Origin: Anthoceros angustus | Taxonomy: Eukaryota > Streptophyta > Anthocerotopsida > Anthocerotales > Anthocerotaceae | Length of the DNA: 64,000 nt | Assembly: GCA_010909165.1 (NCBI GenBank) | Contig: MU008186.1 | Location: 62,001 to 126,000 of the forward strand | Reading direction: 5' to 3' | Shown: positions 20,400 through 31,400 of the stretch, piece after piece | Layout: every line of letters starts with the position of its first letter | Numbering within the stretch: the first letter of the stretch is position 1 | The notes under the pieces: generated by a model | The model's database searches: none | The model's input: only the letters and a program-made list of their open reading frames with translations | Told to the model about the DNA's origin: nothing | Made by a program: the position numbers and the translations under genes

Positions 20400-23015
20400 G
20401 ACAGGGCGCTGATTGCTGGGTATGTGCCCAATAAGGGGTAAGGGCTCGACATGAGGCGCTTGTTGTGCGTGGATGTCAAAGTCTCGTCCAGAGCTCGCCT
20501 CATCCCGACCTATAGTAAGCTTAATTCCTAAAGCAGACTACTTCCTTAAGCTCTAAACTATGTCTCACCACCACTAACGACATAACTTACCAGGGCTGCA
20601 TAACTCTCCTTACTAATACATGGAATTTTTAATATATATATAATAAAATTTTAAAAACAATAAATATTTTACGATTAAACTTCTTAAACCATGGAAAAGC
20701 ACATACAGGGCAATCATAACAACAATAACAATAAAAAAAAGTTAGGAAAATCCAACTACGTGCTCCAAAAAAATTTTATGAAAACTCTTCTCTTTAATTG
20801 GGACTAGGCGCAACCATTGAAGCCTTGTGACCACTTATCTCGAGAGGCCTTGCTTTCCTTGTAGAATGCATGGCACTCAGAGGGTCGGTCTTCAGTAAGA
20901 AGTGGAAAATTAATACATAAGTTAGCAAATGGTAGCCATATAATTGAGATTCTTACATAATATAGTATAAAAAATATAGAACGTTTTTGCCAAAAACAAA
21001 TGGTAGCCATATAATTGAGAGGATAAAGAGCTATGTGACCCTCTAACAATTTCAAAACTTTCATCATCATTAGGAAAGGCCATATCATGCACCATTGCGA
21101 GAATGGCCTGATGGTTAGCTATCACGCTACTCATACTAGCGAGCAAACTTGGTCTTCACATCCTTTTGCAACTGCCGCTTGATCTTTAGTCTGCATCGTG
21201 CTTTTTTAAGCAAAGCATGTGGAGCTATCTTTGCTCCATAAGTCATGCTTCTCGCAAAAGCCTCCTTCATGTCGCCACCACCCACTTTCCACAATCCGTC
21301 TGAAGCCGCACTCGCAGGTGTGTGTCGCACGAGGTAAAGCACTTGCATTCATATGAGCACTTCCTCAACACACAACCAAGCAAAACAAATCTAATACGCA
21401 AGTATAGGTGCAAACTAATCCGCCCCTTGATAACATGAAACTCCAAGTCAAACATTATGATTAGTAGGACTACACATGTACGCACCTCATGTAGTGCATT
21501 ATGCATAAAACCAATCTTTCTTCGGGAATGTCGTCAAGGTGGTTGAACACAAAACATATGGTATCCCCTAGTGCACCGATCATAAAGAAGCATCACATCA
21601 TCATCATCAATACGTCCACAAACCTGACACTCCAGGTCTTTGGATGGACGCCACATTGTAGGCTGCAATTGAGGGTCTAAATTGGGTAAGTGGCGTGGTG
21701 CGCAGTTCTTGAGGTGATCCTTCCATCTTCGGCCATCAAATCCTTCAAAATCAAGCACTCCATCTTTGCCTACTCGCATGACGCGCAAGATGACTCTGCT
21801 ACTCCTCCTTGGCACAAACACACTCTCCCCATGAGAACTACATACAAATTCCACACAAATCGTTCTCAGAGTCATAGCTTTGGCCTCTTCATAACACTCT
21901 TGCATCAGATATCCTATGATGGCACTCGAGCCCTCGCAAGCATATACTACCAAGACCAAGATATTCCTAAGATATCCTATTGGCATCATCATATGCCAGA
22001 AATATCCTAAGAATATACTATAGTATGCAAGGAATATACTAACGCATATTACTTGTGCTTATCTACTTAGCTATTGCTAACCATGTTTACTTTAACACTA
22101 ATTAATCAATTCTTAATTAACATAAGTGCTTTAGAATAATTACTACTAATTACTCACTTAAAGATAAGTAATTAAATTAATTAATTCTAATCAAGCACTA
22201 AACCCAAATGCAGAGATTAGTGTCACACGGCATGACATGTGCCGAAGTTGTCTGTGCTCCAGTCTATCTTATGGGATCATCTTACTTTATCTTACAATTA
22301 TAATTACTGTGACAGTGAAATCTGATAAAGACTTATTCTGTTTTACAATATATACATAAGACTTATATACATAATTTTATAATAAATAGGTAATTACATG
22401 TTATGTAATTACATTTTTCGTTATCGTAAGATGTAACTATGAAATACCATTTTACCTTACAATAGTAATAACTACCATAATAACTACGGTGCAGGGGTCA
22501 TATATTGAAGGACCAAACCACCGGAATATATGCTCAAGGTTGGTGAGTTCAAATTATGGGCAAAAATTAATATATCGAGTAATATGTATCATCAAAGACG
22601 CGTTTCGAGTAGATTTGTCATTCTAGGGTTATTATGGCTAACATGTTCTATATTGTGTTCTACTCACCATTTTTTGGATAAAATGTTCTATATTTTTAGT
22701 ATGCCGAGGGGGCTTGTCCATGATCACAGTCATTATATCATCCTCTGCGCGCACACACCACAGATATTACAAGAATTAGACCATTAATTAATATTTAAAC
22801 CGCATGTTTCAATAGAAAAACCAACATATTATTTATATACCAAAAATAAAAAACAGAATACATTATAATATTCATATACCACAAATAAGAAAACAATATA
22901 TTATAGTGTATCCAAACCAAAATATTATTTATAAATTATAATAATGAAGACAATGCAGTATATTGCATCCAAAAGCCACATATTGTGTATATGTGGAGCC
23001 TCCAAATGGCTTAGG
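20400..23015. other. AT-rich intergenic island
   Basis: Base composition drops sharply to AT-rich compared with the GC-balanced flanks, with runs such as ATATATATATAATAAAA near 20633 and TTAATTAATT-like stretches at 22080-22200. Apart from the PHD-finger remnant listed separately I see no gene. This looks like an old transposon-rich or heterochromatic insertion between gene-bearing segments. Confidence 0.6.
21490..21992 (-). pseudogene. Decayed PHD-finger protein fragment
   Basis: On the minus strand an open frame of about 150 codons ends in a PHD-like zinc finger: LECQVCGRI, then LLYDRC, then GYHMFCVQPP. The normal finger has Cys-x2-Cys, a second Cys-x2-Cys, and His-x2-Cys. Here the third ligand is Tyr (LLYDRC in place of LLCDRC). 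Directly after VQPP the frame hits a stop, while the expected continuation LDDIPEERLVLC is present in the next frame, so at least one indel has broken the gene. The preceding 120 residues are not recognised. More open stretches on the same strand continue down to about 20800 and may belong to the same element. The AT-rich setting suggests a transposon-borne gene, but no transposase or reverse transcriptase signature is visible. Confidence 0.6.
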
Positions 23016-23021
23016 CCAAAT

Positions 23022-24166
23022 AGACACACATTTATAAAAATACAGTGATTAAACATCCTGAACCAAGATCGATACTTAGATGGGGTGCCTAAAGGAAGTG
23101 GATGCCCTTGGTGCAAATAGCTTAGACACACCATGGTACAAGTTGTTAAGTACCAAGTCACATGAACGAAATCCGTCCTTAGTGGACTTAAATAAAATAA
23201 TTCTTCTTTTTCTTCTCCCCCAAGTGGAAACCCTAAATTTGAGCCCTAAAAAACGCTCCCAAATGAGACGCCGTACGCGAGCTCCGAAAAGTACGGAGCC
23301 ATCCTCCATGTGACCCCTCTACTAAAAAATGGTTTCCGAGCCTTTTGCCGGGAACCGGGACCCGCTCCCTCAAGGTGCCATGGTGCCATGGTGCCATCTG
23401 CCATCTGGCCCTCAGGCTGGAGGGCTGGTGTTGAAGCCAGTGTGTGAGAAGGGAAAGGAAGATGTGCTTTGAGGGCATGCTGACAAGCTAGCTCTGGCAT
23501 TTGGTCTGTTGAACACTCCGAGTGGGACACCTTCGGTGGTAACGAAGAATCTACGCATGTGCAGTGACTGCCACGTCTCCACTGAGAACATAGCGTTCTT
23601 TCTTGGGGTGAATGTGCTTGCTTTACTCCATCCCTAGCCTGTCCAAACTGAGCGATGGGGATGGTTGGCTCGCTCGTGTGGATGCTTGTGATCTGGCTGG
23701 GTCAAGGAGTGCAGGCCTGGAATTTGGCTCAGATCCAGTGGAATCAGGGCAGCGGTTGCTGGATCGAGCTGGCAGCCGTGGCAGGGAGCGTCCGAGGTCA
23801 AGAGTGGAAGGAAGCGCGGCGAGGACGCGGCTCTGTCAACATCCCATCGCATTCCATCCCATCCCGGCTTGGGCTAGGTGTATCCCTAGCTGGGCCACAG
23901 CGGCGGTGTCGGACGTGCCTCGCAGATGATCCGGAATCAGCCTCGGGCTTCGCTTGTGTGTCTAGAAGAAGTATATCACAGTCCACTTGGATGGACGGAA
24001 TTTTTCCTGTCAGGGGACTTGGTACTTAATTAAACCATTCGTACCATGGTGTGCCTGAGCTACGTGCACCAAGGGCATCCACTCCCCTAGGCACCCCATC
24101 TATCTAAGTACATATGTACCGATCTAAGCGGAAGATGCTTAATAACAGCGTGCTTATAAATGTGTG
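23022..24166. mobile_element. Inverted-repeat-bounded element (about 190-200 bp arms, 1.15 kb in all)
   Basis: The left arm (about 23022-23213) and the right arm (about 23966-24166) are reverse complements of each other with gaps. Shared blocks, read on the left arm, include ACACACATTTATA, ATGGGGTGCCTA, GTGGATGCCCTTGGTGCA, ACACACCATGGTAC, AAGTACCAAGTC and AGTGGACT. The 750-bp interior contains a broken DYW-domain fragment from a PPR gene and a GGTGCCAT-repeat tract, but no transposase. The arrangement resembles a non-autonomous TIR element carrying a captured gene fragment. I could not identify target-site duplications or a superfamily terminal motif. A simple inverted segmental duplication remains the alternative. 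Confidence 0.7.
23430..23615 (+). pseudogene. PPR DYW-domain fragment
   Basis: Reads GHADKLALAFGLLNTPSGTP then VVTKNLRMCSDCHVSTENIA, the core of a DYW cytidine-deaminase domain (usually HSEKLAIAFGL and CGDCH). A TAG interrupts it near 23491 (within DKLAL) and a TGA precedes it near 23475. It has the CxxCH zinc-ligand motif, but Glu in the HxE motif is replaced by Asp (HAD). The rest of the PPR gene is absent. It closely resembles the DYW part of the pseudogene at 58.3-58.6 kb, including the upstream segment LKP...GKE. It lies inside the inverted-repeat element. Confidence 0.85.
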
Positions 24167-25223
24167 TAAGGAAATCAGGGTGTGTAGCCACTGGCTGTGT
24201 CAGCTGGCCCAAGGGGACAAATGGACGCAAATGAACAACTGGTGATGGAGGTGGCAACTCCGTTTGTCCAATCCTGGATGGGAGGGTTTGGAGGATGAGA
24301 TGGAGGTGGTTGGAAGTGGTGGATGCAGCGTTGGACTCTTTCGTCGCGAGTTGCGGCCTCAGCACATTGCCAATGTTGCCGGAGCCCTATGCTGCTGTGA
24401 GGCTCGCGAATCTTGCAAGGGCTTGGCCCAGCCAGCGACCTGGTTTAGTTGCAGGTAGATTTCATGCTCAGGAGCTGGCAAAGTTTTGTGTAGTGATCTT
24501 CAAATTCATGCTCGGGAGCTGGCAAAGTTTTGTGTAGTGATCTTTATTCTTGGCTCAAATTGAGCAATCCTTTGAGATACTTTGAGAGGTCCTCGACTCT
24601 TACAAGCTTCATTCTTGGGATGGACAAGACATCCCATCCCATCCCATCCCACTCTCTCTGCTAGACTGTCGGTGTGGCCAAGTTGTGGTTTGGACAGGAG
24701 CTGGCAAAGTTGCTTTGGGCTTCCACCGCCGCAAGCCGAATCTCAAAATTCGTGCACCATGGTTGGTGTTTCGTGTCTTTTATTATTGTTTATGTTGGAC
24801 CGTTTCGTGCTCTGAGTCGTCTCATGAACGGGTCAATGTCATAAGGGCGGGCCGCGGAAGGATTCAGCGCTACGCAAAATATGTACAGTGGCCGGGCCCC
24901 AGCCGTCTCTTCCGTGCGTGGGTACAGTCCTATCCGGAGCTCGAGGCACGGAAAGGCCGAGGAACAAATCAAACCAGATCATGAAAAAGGATGAAGCTTC
25001 ACATTCAAGCCTCCCGGCTCCCTATGTCCTACTCCAGCTGCCCCCGTCTTCTACGTCTGCTGCTCCAGCTCCAGCATTGCCATAGCCGCCTTCCGAGCAT
25101 TCTGAGCTGGAGCAGCTGTAGCGGCTGGAGCAGCGGTAGCGGCTGGAGCAGCTGCAGCAGCTGAAGCTGAAGCAGGAGCAGCAGCTGAAGCAGCAGCAGC
25201 AGCTGAAGCAGGAGCAGCAGCTG

Positions 25224-25257
<34 letters not shown>

Positions 25258-25265
25258 TGTAGGAG
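24167..25265. other. Intergenic and 5' region of the ZZ-finger gene
   Basis: No gene recognised. It contains a tandem duplication of about 42 bp (24464-24547, unit beginning CATGCTCAGGAGCTGGCAAA), a short CATCC repeat at about 24628-24650, and then the triplet repeat listed separately. Confidence 0.5.
25100..25258. repeat. GCA/GCT-rich triplet repeat in the leader of the ZZ-finger gene
   Basis: Imperfect units of AGCAGCTGAAGC type shading into a pure (GCA)n run at about 25223-25255, ending about ten bases before the start codon of the ZZ-finger gene. It is probably in the 5' UTR and probably length-polymorphic. The minus-strand poly-Ala and poly-Cys frames across it are by-products of the repeat. 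Confidence 0.85.
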
Positions 25266-28175
25266 ATGTCATCCGTGTGGCCGGCCGAGTGCGCTGCGGG
25301 CAACCCGCCATGCCCGACCTGCCAGGCCCGGGATGGCCTCGTCTCGGACTACTGCAATTGCATGGACGAGTACAACAAGCTGAACCAGGACCTGCGCACC
25401 AACAAGGTGGCCAGTGCCATCGGCGGGCTGGGAATTGTGGCGTACGCTGCGGCCTCCATCACGACCTCCATTTTCACCGGCGTGTCCTTGCCGAAGTTGG
25501 GAGCCGGCAGAAACAGGGCCTCCTCCAAGTCGCAGGATGATGGTGTGCGGGAGCAGAAGCTGGTGCGCCTGGAGCACGTCTACAAGCGGATGCAGCAGCT
25601 CGAGCTTCAGATTCCCACCTTGTTCTGTCCCCTCGGGAACGGATCCACCGTGCCTGCGGCTTACTACATGGCGAGGGGATCGTGGCACACGGGAAGCGCC
25701 TCCGGTTCCCGGCTTCAGCAGCTTCCATCCGTCGAATACAGGGGATCGCAATGTGCCCCTGACACATGGAATGCGGCTCCGGTTCCCGGCTCCAGCAGCT
25801 TCCATCCGTCGAATACGGTGGATCGCAATGTGCCCGCACGGATCCCTGGACCTGGATATAGCCCTGGAGTGTCCATGGCACCTTCGGAGCGTGCAGGGAG
25901 GTATGCGGTTGGATCAGTTCAGCGCGGGGACTGCCATGATCCTCCCCATGCAGAATTAGGGTTCGACGATGGGAACCGGGCAGGGTCGGGAGAATTTGCA
26001 AGAGGTCACCAGATCCCTGTTGCAGGGCCGTACCGTGGGGGCATGGGAGATGGCGTTGATCCGGCAACGATGCGTTCTTCAGACTGGTCTCGTGGCACCA
26101 TGTACCAACACGGCCCTGCAGCTCCTGCGGAACTCTACCGTCCAGGCGCTGGGACAGGGTCTGGAGGTGTGTCAGGGGGAGGAGGAGGAAGTTCCCATGG
26201 TGATAACTCACGGATGCGAAACACGGGGCCTCCTGCACACGTTCCTGCTGCTCATCTGTACCATGTGGTGGGAGAGGGTGTTGAGCCAGCAAGGCCGCGT
26301 TCTTCAGACTCCTCCCGTGGCACCATGTACCATCGTGGATATTCTGATCACGGCTCTGCAGTTTCTCGACAAACGTACGATGGAGGCTCTGGAGGTTTAT
26401 CGGGAGGAGGAAGTTTCTATGGTGATCACTCACGAATGGTGAACACCGGATCAGCTACATACAATCCTGCTCCACAGGTCTACCATGCGGTGGTGGAGGG
26501 GGGTTTTGATGGGAGTGGTGTGCTCCACGCCGGAGGGCCTTCGTCTGGGGGGCAGGCAAATCATGCACCTGCTGATCTGTACAATGTGGTGGGAGAGGGT
26601 GTCGAGCCAGCGAGGCCGCGGTCTTCAAACTCCTCCCGTGGCACCATGTACCATCGTGTATATTCTGATCTCGGTCCTGCAGTTTCTCGAGAAACGTACG
26701 ATGCAGGCTCTGGAGGTTTATCGGGAGGAGGAAGTTTCTATGGTGACAACCCACGAATGATGAACACGGGATCAGCTACACACAATCCTGCTCCACAGGT
26801 CTACCATGCGGTGGTGGAAGGGGGTTTTGATGGGAGTGGTGTGGTCCACGCAGGAGGGCCTTCGTCTGGCGGGCAGGCCAATCATGCAGCTGCCCATCTG
26901 TACAATGTGGTGGGAGAGGGTGTTGAGCCAGCAAGGCCGCGGTCTTCAGACTCCTCCCGTGGCACCATGTACCATCGTGGATATTCTGCTCACGGCCCTG
27001 CAGGTTCTCGAGAAGCGTACGATGCAGGTTCTGGAGGTGTATCGGGAGGAGGAAGTTTCTATGAGGACAGCTCACAAATGATGAGAACGGGATCAGCTAC
27101 ACACAATCCTGCTCCACAGGTCTACCATGCGGTGGTGGAAGGGGGTTTTGATGGGAGTGGTATGGTCCACGCAGGAAGGCCTTCGTCTGGCGGGCAGGCC
27201 AATCATGCAGCTGCTGAGCAAAATGAAGACTCGGCCGAGGATTCGAGTTCAGAGCAGTCAGATGGCGATGAGCAAGGTGACATCTCACGGCCTCAGGAGA
27301 TGGAAGGCAGTGCACACCTTATCCAGGGTCAACCTCCTCATATCCGGGAAGAAGCAACCTCGTCAGGTGAGGAGACTTCAGAGGATGAGGAAGAAGACGA
27401 AGAAGAAGAGGGAAAGGAAAGCCCACAGCCCCAGGCTCAATGGGTATCACAAAAACCGGCTGGAAGGCCACCAGAGTCTGCTACGGGCTGGAGAGGGCCT
27501 CCAGGGGGCAAGGGACAACTCGTTGCTCAATCGTATAGTGCACAGCCGGGTGCTCAATCATACGATGCACAGCCTGGTGCTCAACCGTACAATGCCCAGC
27601 TGGGTGCACAGCCTCATCAAGCACCGCCTACAGGACAACCACAGCCTAAAGGACAACCGCAACCACAGCCTAGAGGACAACCGCAACCACAGCCTAGAGG
27701 TCAACCGTCCCCTACAGGGTGGAGTGCTGAAGGTCAGGTGCTGCCTAGTTTTGCCCATGCTTCGCTTTCGCAGCCACCGCCTAGAGGACAACCGCAGCCA
27801 CCGCCTGGAGGGCAACCGCAACCTCAGCCAAGAGGACAACCACCCCCTGCAGGGTGGCGCCCTGAAGGTCAAGTGCTGCCTAGTTCTGCCCATGCTTCCC
27901 TATCGGTGCAGTTTCAGGAGTCCATGAACCTCCGTGAGGTGTCCCCGAGTGTTCAGCAGCGGCCAGCGGTGGGTCCTGGAGCGGGAGCAAGATCTATGAA
28001 CGGAAACCATGCCTGCGATGTCTGCACCAGAAGCTTTCAGCCACAGGAGTCTCTATACAAATGCAAAACCTGCTGGAGTGTGAGTTTGTGTGCCTCGTGT
28101 CACAGTAGGCGTGATTTCGTCCACCCTGATCACCAGTTCACGCCTTCCTCTTTCAGTTTGCAAGTTTCTCAATAA
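25266..28175 (+). CDS. Repetitive Gly/Pro-rich protein with C-terminal ZZ-type zinc finger (969 aa)
   Basis: One intronless ORF from ATG 25266. Function unknown. The N-terminus has Cys-rich CPTCQ and YCNCM motifs (residues 17-36), then a hydrophobic segment at about 48-73 (VASAIGGLGIVAYAAASITT) that could span a membrane. A short amphipathic helix follows near 95-115. The middle is low-complexity. From about residue 331 to 651 there are three copies of a 107-residue unit with LYNVVGEGVEPARPRSS, SRGTMYHRGYS, GGLSGGGSFYGD and QVYHAVVEGGFDGSG. Next come acidic tracts (about 655-715), then Gln/Pro-rich GQPQPQPRGQ repeats including a duplicated block ending EGQVLPSxAHASLS. The last 55 residues hold CDVC, YKCKTC, LCASCH and HPDHQF, the ligand pattern of a ZZ zinc finger, which usually binds peptide or histone tails or ubiquitin-pathway partners. 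A Pro/Gln-rich scaffold with a ZZ reader is a plausible inference. The gene converges with the dynein gene, with 318 bp between stops. Confidence 0.8.
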   Translation: MSSVWPAECAAGNPPCPTCQARDGLVSDYCNCMDEYNKLNQDLRTNKVASAIGGLGIVAYAAASITTSIFTGVSLPKLGAGRNRASSKSQDDGVREQKLVRLEHVYKRMQQLELQIPTLFCPLGNGSTVPAAYYMARGSWHTGSASGSRLQQLPSVEYRGSQCAPDTWNAAPVPGSSSFHPSNTVDRNVPARIPGPGYSPGVSMAPSERAGRYAVGSVQRGDCHDPPHAELGFDDGNRAGSGEFARGHQIPVAGPYRGGMGDGVDPATMRSSDWSRGTMYQHGPAAPAELYRPGAGTGSGGVSGGGGGSSHGDNSRMRNTGPPAHVPAAHLYHVVGEGVEPARPRSSDSSRGTMYHRGYSDHGSAVSRQTYDGGSGGLSGGGSFYGDHSRMVNTGSATYNPAPQVYHAVVEGGFDGSGVLHAGGPSSGGQANHAPADLYNVVGEGVEPARPRSSNSSRGTMYHRVYSDLGPAVSRETYDAGSGGLSGGGSFYGDNPRMMNTGSATHNPAPQVYHAVVEGGFDGSGVVHAGGPSSGGQANHAAAHLYNVVGEGVEPARPRSSDSSRGTMYHRGYSAHGPAGSREAYDAGSGGVSGGGSFYEDSSQMMRTGSATHNPAPQVYHAVVEGGFDGSGMVHAGRPSSGGQANHAAAEQNEDSAEDSSSEQSDGDEQGDISRPQEMEGSAHLIQGQPPHIREEATSSGEETSEDEEEDEEEEGKESPQPQAQWVSQKPAGRPPESATGWRGPPGGKGQLVAQSYSAQPGAQSYDAQPGAQPYNAQLGAQPHQAPPTGQPQPKGQPQPQPRGQPQPQPRGQPSPTGWSAEGQVLPSFAHASLSQPPPRGQPQPPPGGQPQPQPRGQPPPAGWRPEGQVLPSSAHASLSVQFQESMNLREVSPSVQQRPAVGPGAGARSMNGNHACDVCTRSFQPQESLYKCKTCWSVSLCASCHSRRDFVHPDHQFTPSSFSLQVSQ
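26259..27221 (+). repeat. 321-bp in-frame tandem repeat, three copies
   Basis: Copies begin near 26259, 26580 and 26901 (landmark TACAATGTGGTGGGAGAGGG). The period is exactly 321 bp, i.e. 107 codons, so the repeat preserves frame. Copies differ by scattered substitutions, pointing to recent duplication or gene conversion inside the ZZ-finger gene. Confidence 0.93.
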
Positions 28176-28493
28176 CCACAAGGGAAGCTCCGGAGGTCTA
28201 TCACATCTTTGAGATGGTCTTAGATATCCGTCTGTGCCTCTATAAAAAGAGTGGGTTGTATCCGTTTCTGGAGTTCAGATTGTGTACAGATTCCTGCCAT
28301 TGCCGCAGAATTGAAGGTCCTGCAGACAGCAGAGCAGAGAAGCGACGTCAACATGTATGAAACTTGCGGCAAGTGAGCTTACGTTAGCAAGGTGTGCCTA
28401 CTTGGAACTCCCGGAGCAGCTCAGCAGTAGCCTCGCGAGACTCCCATGTCGCAGTGACTGTCCCTGAAGGGTCCTTTCATCAGACCAACTGTA
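28176..28493. other. Convergent intergenic region
   Basis: The 318 bp between the stop codons of two converging genes (ZZ-finger gene on plus, dynein on minus). Their 3' UTRs must lie here and may overlap. I see no canonical AATAAA for either direction. Confidence 0.6.
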
Positions 28494-31400
28494 TCATGTA
28501 GCTAGTGACAGGAGCAGAGCCGTCCCTCTCTTCACCCAGTGATCTGAGTTTGTGGCTCCCGTCTTCAGTGTCACACTCAGTATCCAGCTTGGTCGTTCTC
28601 GCGGGCCTGTTCGAATGGGATATAAAAACAGGGGGCTACTGTACACACCCTTGGGTGTCTTGTTCTTATTTTTGATGGGCTTGAAGTGCATTATTGGCAT
28701 GGGGACAATCAACTCCATTGCTTTTGGTTCCTGTGGACACACAGCAGCTCAAACTGTCTAGTCCGTCTAGCAGCAGTTCCCATTACGTTTATCAAATCAA
28801 ACGTGAGCAGAGGTTTATGACAAGCTGCCTACCGTCAGGTATTCATTTTGGTGATCCCAACCGGCCCCCTCCAAGTACAGTCCCTTTACATAGATGCCTT
28901 CCTTGGGGCCCTCCAGAATATCAGCTTCGTCCTTGTTGACGACAGAGAACTCCCACACGAGAGTGTCGATAGGTATGAGGTTCTTTCGTGCCGTAGTTTG
29001 CAGGACTGCAGTAAGAAAATCTGCAGGGTATGTGAATCCGGCAAGCCAGTACACAGTGGGATAAACTCCCTCTGCCCACGTCCTTATCTCCAGTAGTCTT
29101 TGCATGAGATCCCTCGTCCATGGTCCCAGTGGTTTGATGGTTGGATAGGCCCTGCGAGGTGGTAGTCACCACCACAACCATAGTAATCAGAGCTCAATCG
29201 CGAGAACATTGCTTTGAGAACTGAGATGCTTTTGACTTACTTCACCCAGATGGGAGGAACACGTGCATCAGCAAGTGAGTTGAAAATCACATTTAACTCA
29301 GGGGACATGACTACTAGCCCTTGAATTCCCTTCTGTAACTTCTCACAGTTCTCACGAATGTTGACAAGCAGGATGTTAAATCGCTCGATTTCTTGGAAGA
29401 GCAAAGTGTGCAAGGCAGATGGATCATAGGCTTTGAACCTCTGTATCTCCGCCAAATCAAAAGGTTCAGGAACCTGATCCAAACACAGGTTGGACTGCTT
29501 AGCAAACAAGCTACTCCCTTAGGAAAATTGAGATAACAAAGTTTGCGGAGGTTAACGTACCTGGGCCAGCAAATCAGTAGTTATGTCTATGACAGTGTCC
29601 TCCCTGCTTTTGCCACCCTTGCTTGCTGTTACCTTGGGCTGAAGACTTGTGATGGTCTCCAAAATCAGTCTGCTGTCTGATAGTTGGAAAGCAATGTCAG
29701 CGTTGGCATGCTGCCCAAAAGCCTCAGGCCTATCTACACCAGGCAGGCCTGCAATGAACTCTCTGTGGCTCTCGAGAGTTCCATCATCCGGCACGTGGTA
29801 CTCAGAAAGCGTGGACAGTTCAAAGTTCGGTTGACTGAGGATTTCTTCACAGTAGAATTGATTCAGGTAGGATGTAAGCACACGACGATCAAGCTCATCA
29901 GTCACCCTGCCACCATAATTCGCTTGTGATATCAGGAATTTTAGAGCATCAAACGGTGTCTCCTCATACTCATCAAGGTAAGTCTTTAGGAGGTCATCCG
30001 AGACCTGGCAAAGACCCACAAAGGTGCTTAGCATGCTTGCCCCCTTGAAGAGCCAGAAACTTAACAGGAGAGGACTTAGCTAACCTGAAAGTCTGTGTCA
30101 TTGAAGTCATACGGGATGTTCAGACCAAGAGTGCCAAACTTGCGTCGCTCAAGGAGCACACTGTGGAAGTAAGCAAGAGCGAAAAACAGCTTCTGATACT
30201 TCTCTTGTGCTTTGCATTGAAGAAAAGACTCTTCTGTTGTCTGATTATAGAGCCTCATCAAATTGGACCGTAACCCCTGCAGTTCAGCTTCAATTAATTT
30301 ACAGAGCCATGAATTGTATTAACTCATGTCGCTGGCATCCACAAACTTCGACACAGGGACCAGACCTTGGGAGGTTCAGCGGTCAACTTCACGCTCCTCT
30401 GTAGGATGGAAATTGGGAAATCCTCATGTGGTACACTAGAAAGCCACAATCTGAAGGCTTCGTTTGGCTTCGACTTTTCAACAGTTTGTATCAGCTTCTC
30501 AAGTGATGGCAACCATCTGGTCATGAGATGACAATTCGCCAGAAATACCCATCCTCCTGACTTCGACTGCCAGCAAAAAATTGCTTTGGTTAGATTCCAC
30601 TGCTTTGTCGTAGGCAGGCCGATAAGCAATGGGAGTGGCGCGAATTGCAGTGTGGATGGTAGTTCCAGCTTACTGCTTCGTTGATTAGTTTCACAGCAAC
30701 TGGACCCTGGCCCTGTCCAAGAGCTATTGAATGGAACTTGTCGGCCATTGCATTTTGCGCGGCAAACTGCATCAGACCAGCAGTAGGATCCACTCCTGGA
30801 CAAGGACGGATTGTCAAAAGCACTGCCTCATGAGCTGATACTGTTCCTGATATGTCTACAGCATACCGTGAAGTGCATTTTACCAGCTGAAAGGATGAAC
30901 ATGAGCGGGCTTGTTGGTCCAGAATCTCCAAAAGCCTCCGCTAGATCAAGAATGGGCGGCTCCACAAATTTCTGTCCCAGTACGTTGGACACATAAGCTG
31001 TAATTGCAAAAATCACCCGATCCTGCAGTACGTAATGGTGTAACGGATTAGAACTTGTGGCATTCAAATTTCCCGTCACATTAGCGATGCATTCAGCCAG
31101 AGTATGGTTGGACTCACCATCCGGAAACAGCGTAGGACGATCATATGCTGCAATTCAGTGCATTTGTCTTCCCAATCTCCTGGCAGCTCAATTGCCTCTG
31201 GCTCAGGGTGATCAAACCACTGCTTCCACTTTAGAGCATCGGTTGTCAAGCTTTGAATCTGCATGTCGCGAGACTTTATCAAGGGACCAGATCACAGGAT
31301 ACTTGCAAACAGGCATCCATCAGATGGACATTACAAATGCCAGGTAAGATGATAACATACGTATCCTTCAAACTGGGTTGGCAGAGCTTTAATCAGTTCA

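Noticed and set aside
22994-23006. GGAGCCTCCAAATG shared with about 59769
   Set aside because: Only about 14 bp identical with unrelated flanks; too short to claim a shared element.
23655-24029. Signal-peptide-like 124-codon frame inside the inverted-repeat element
   Set aside because: The hydrophobic start is followed by low-complexity sequence and runs into the right arm; no support beyond an open frame.
25022-25311. Minus-strand poly-Ala and poly-Cys/Ser frames
   Set aside because: By-products of the GCA triplet repeat; overlap the start of a well supported plus-strand gene.
26485-27927. Long alternate-frame ORFs within the ZZ-finger gene
   Set aside because: They recur because the 321-bp repeat keeps every frame open in parallel; only the main frame links to the zinc finger.
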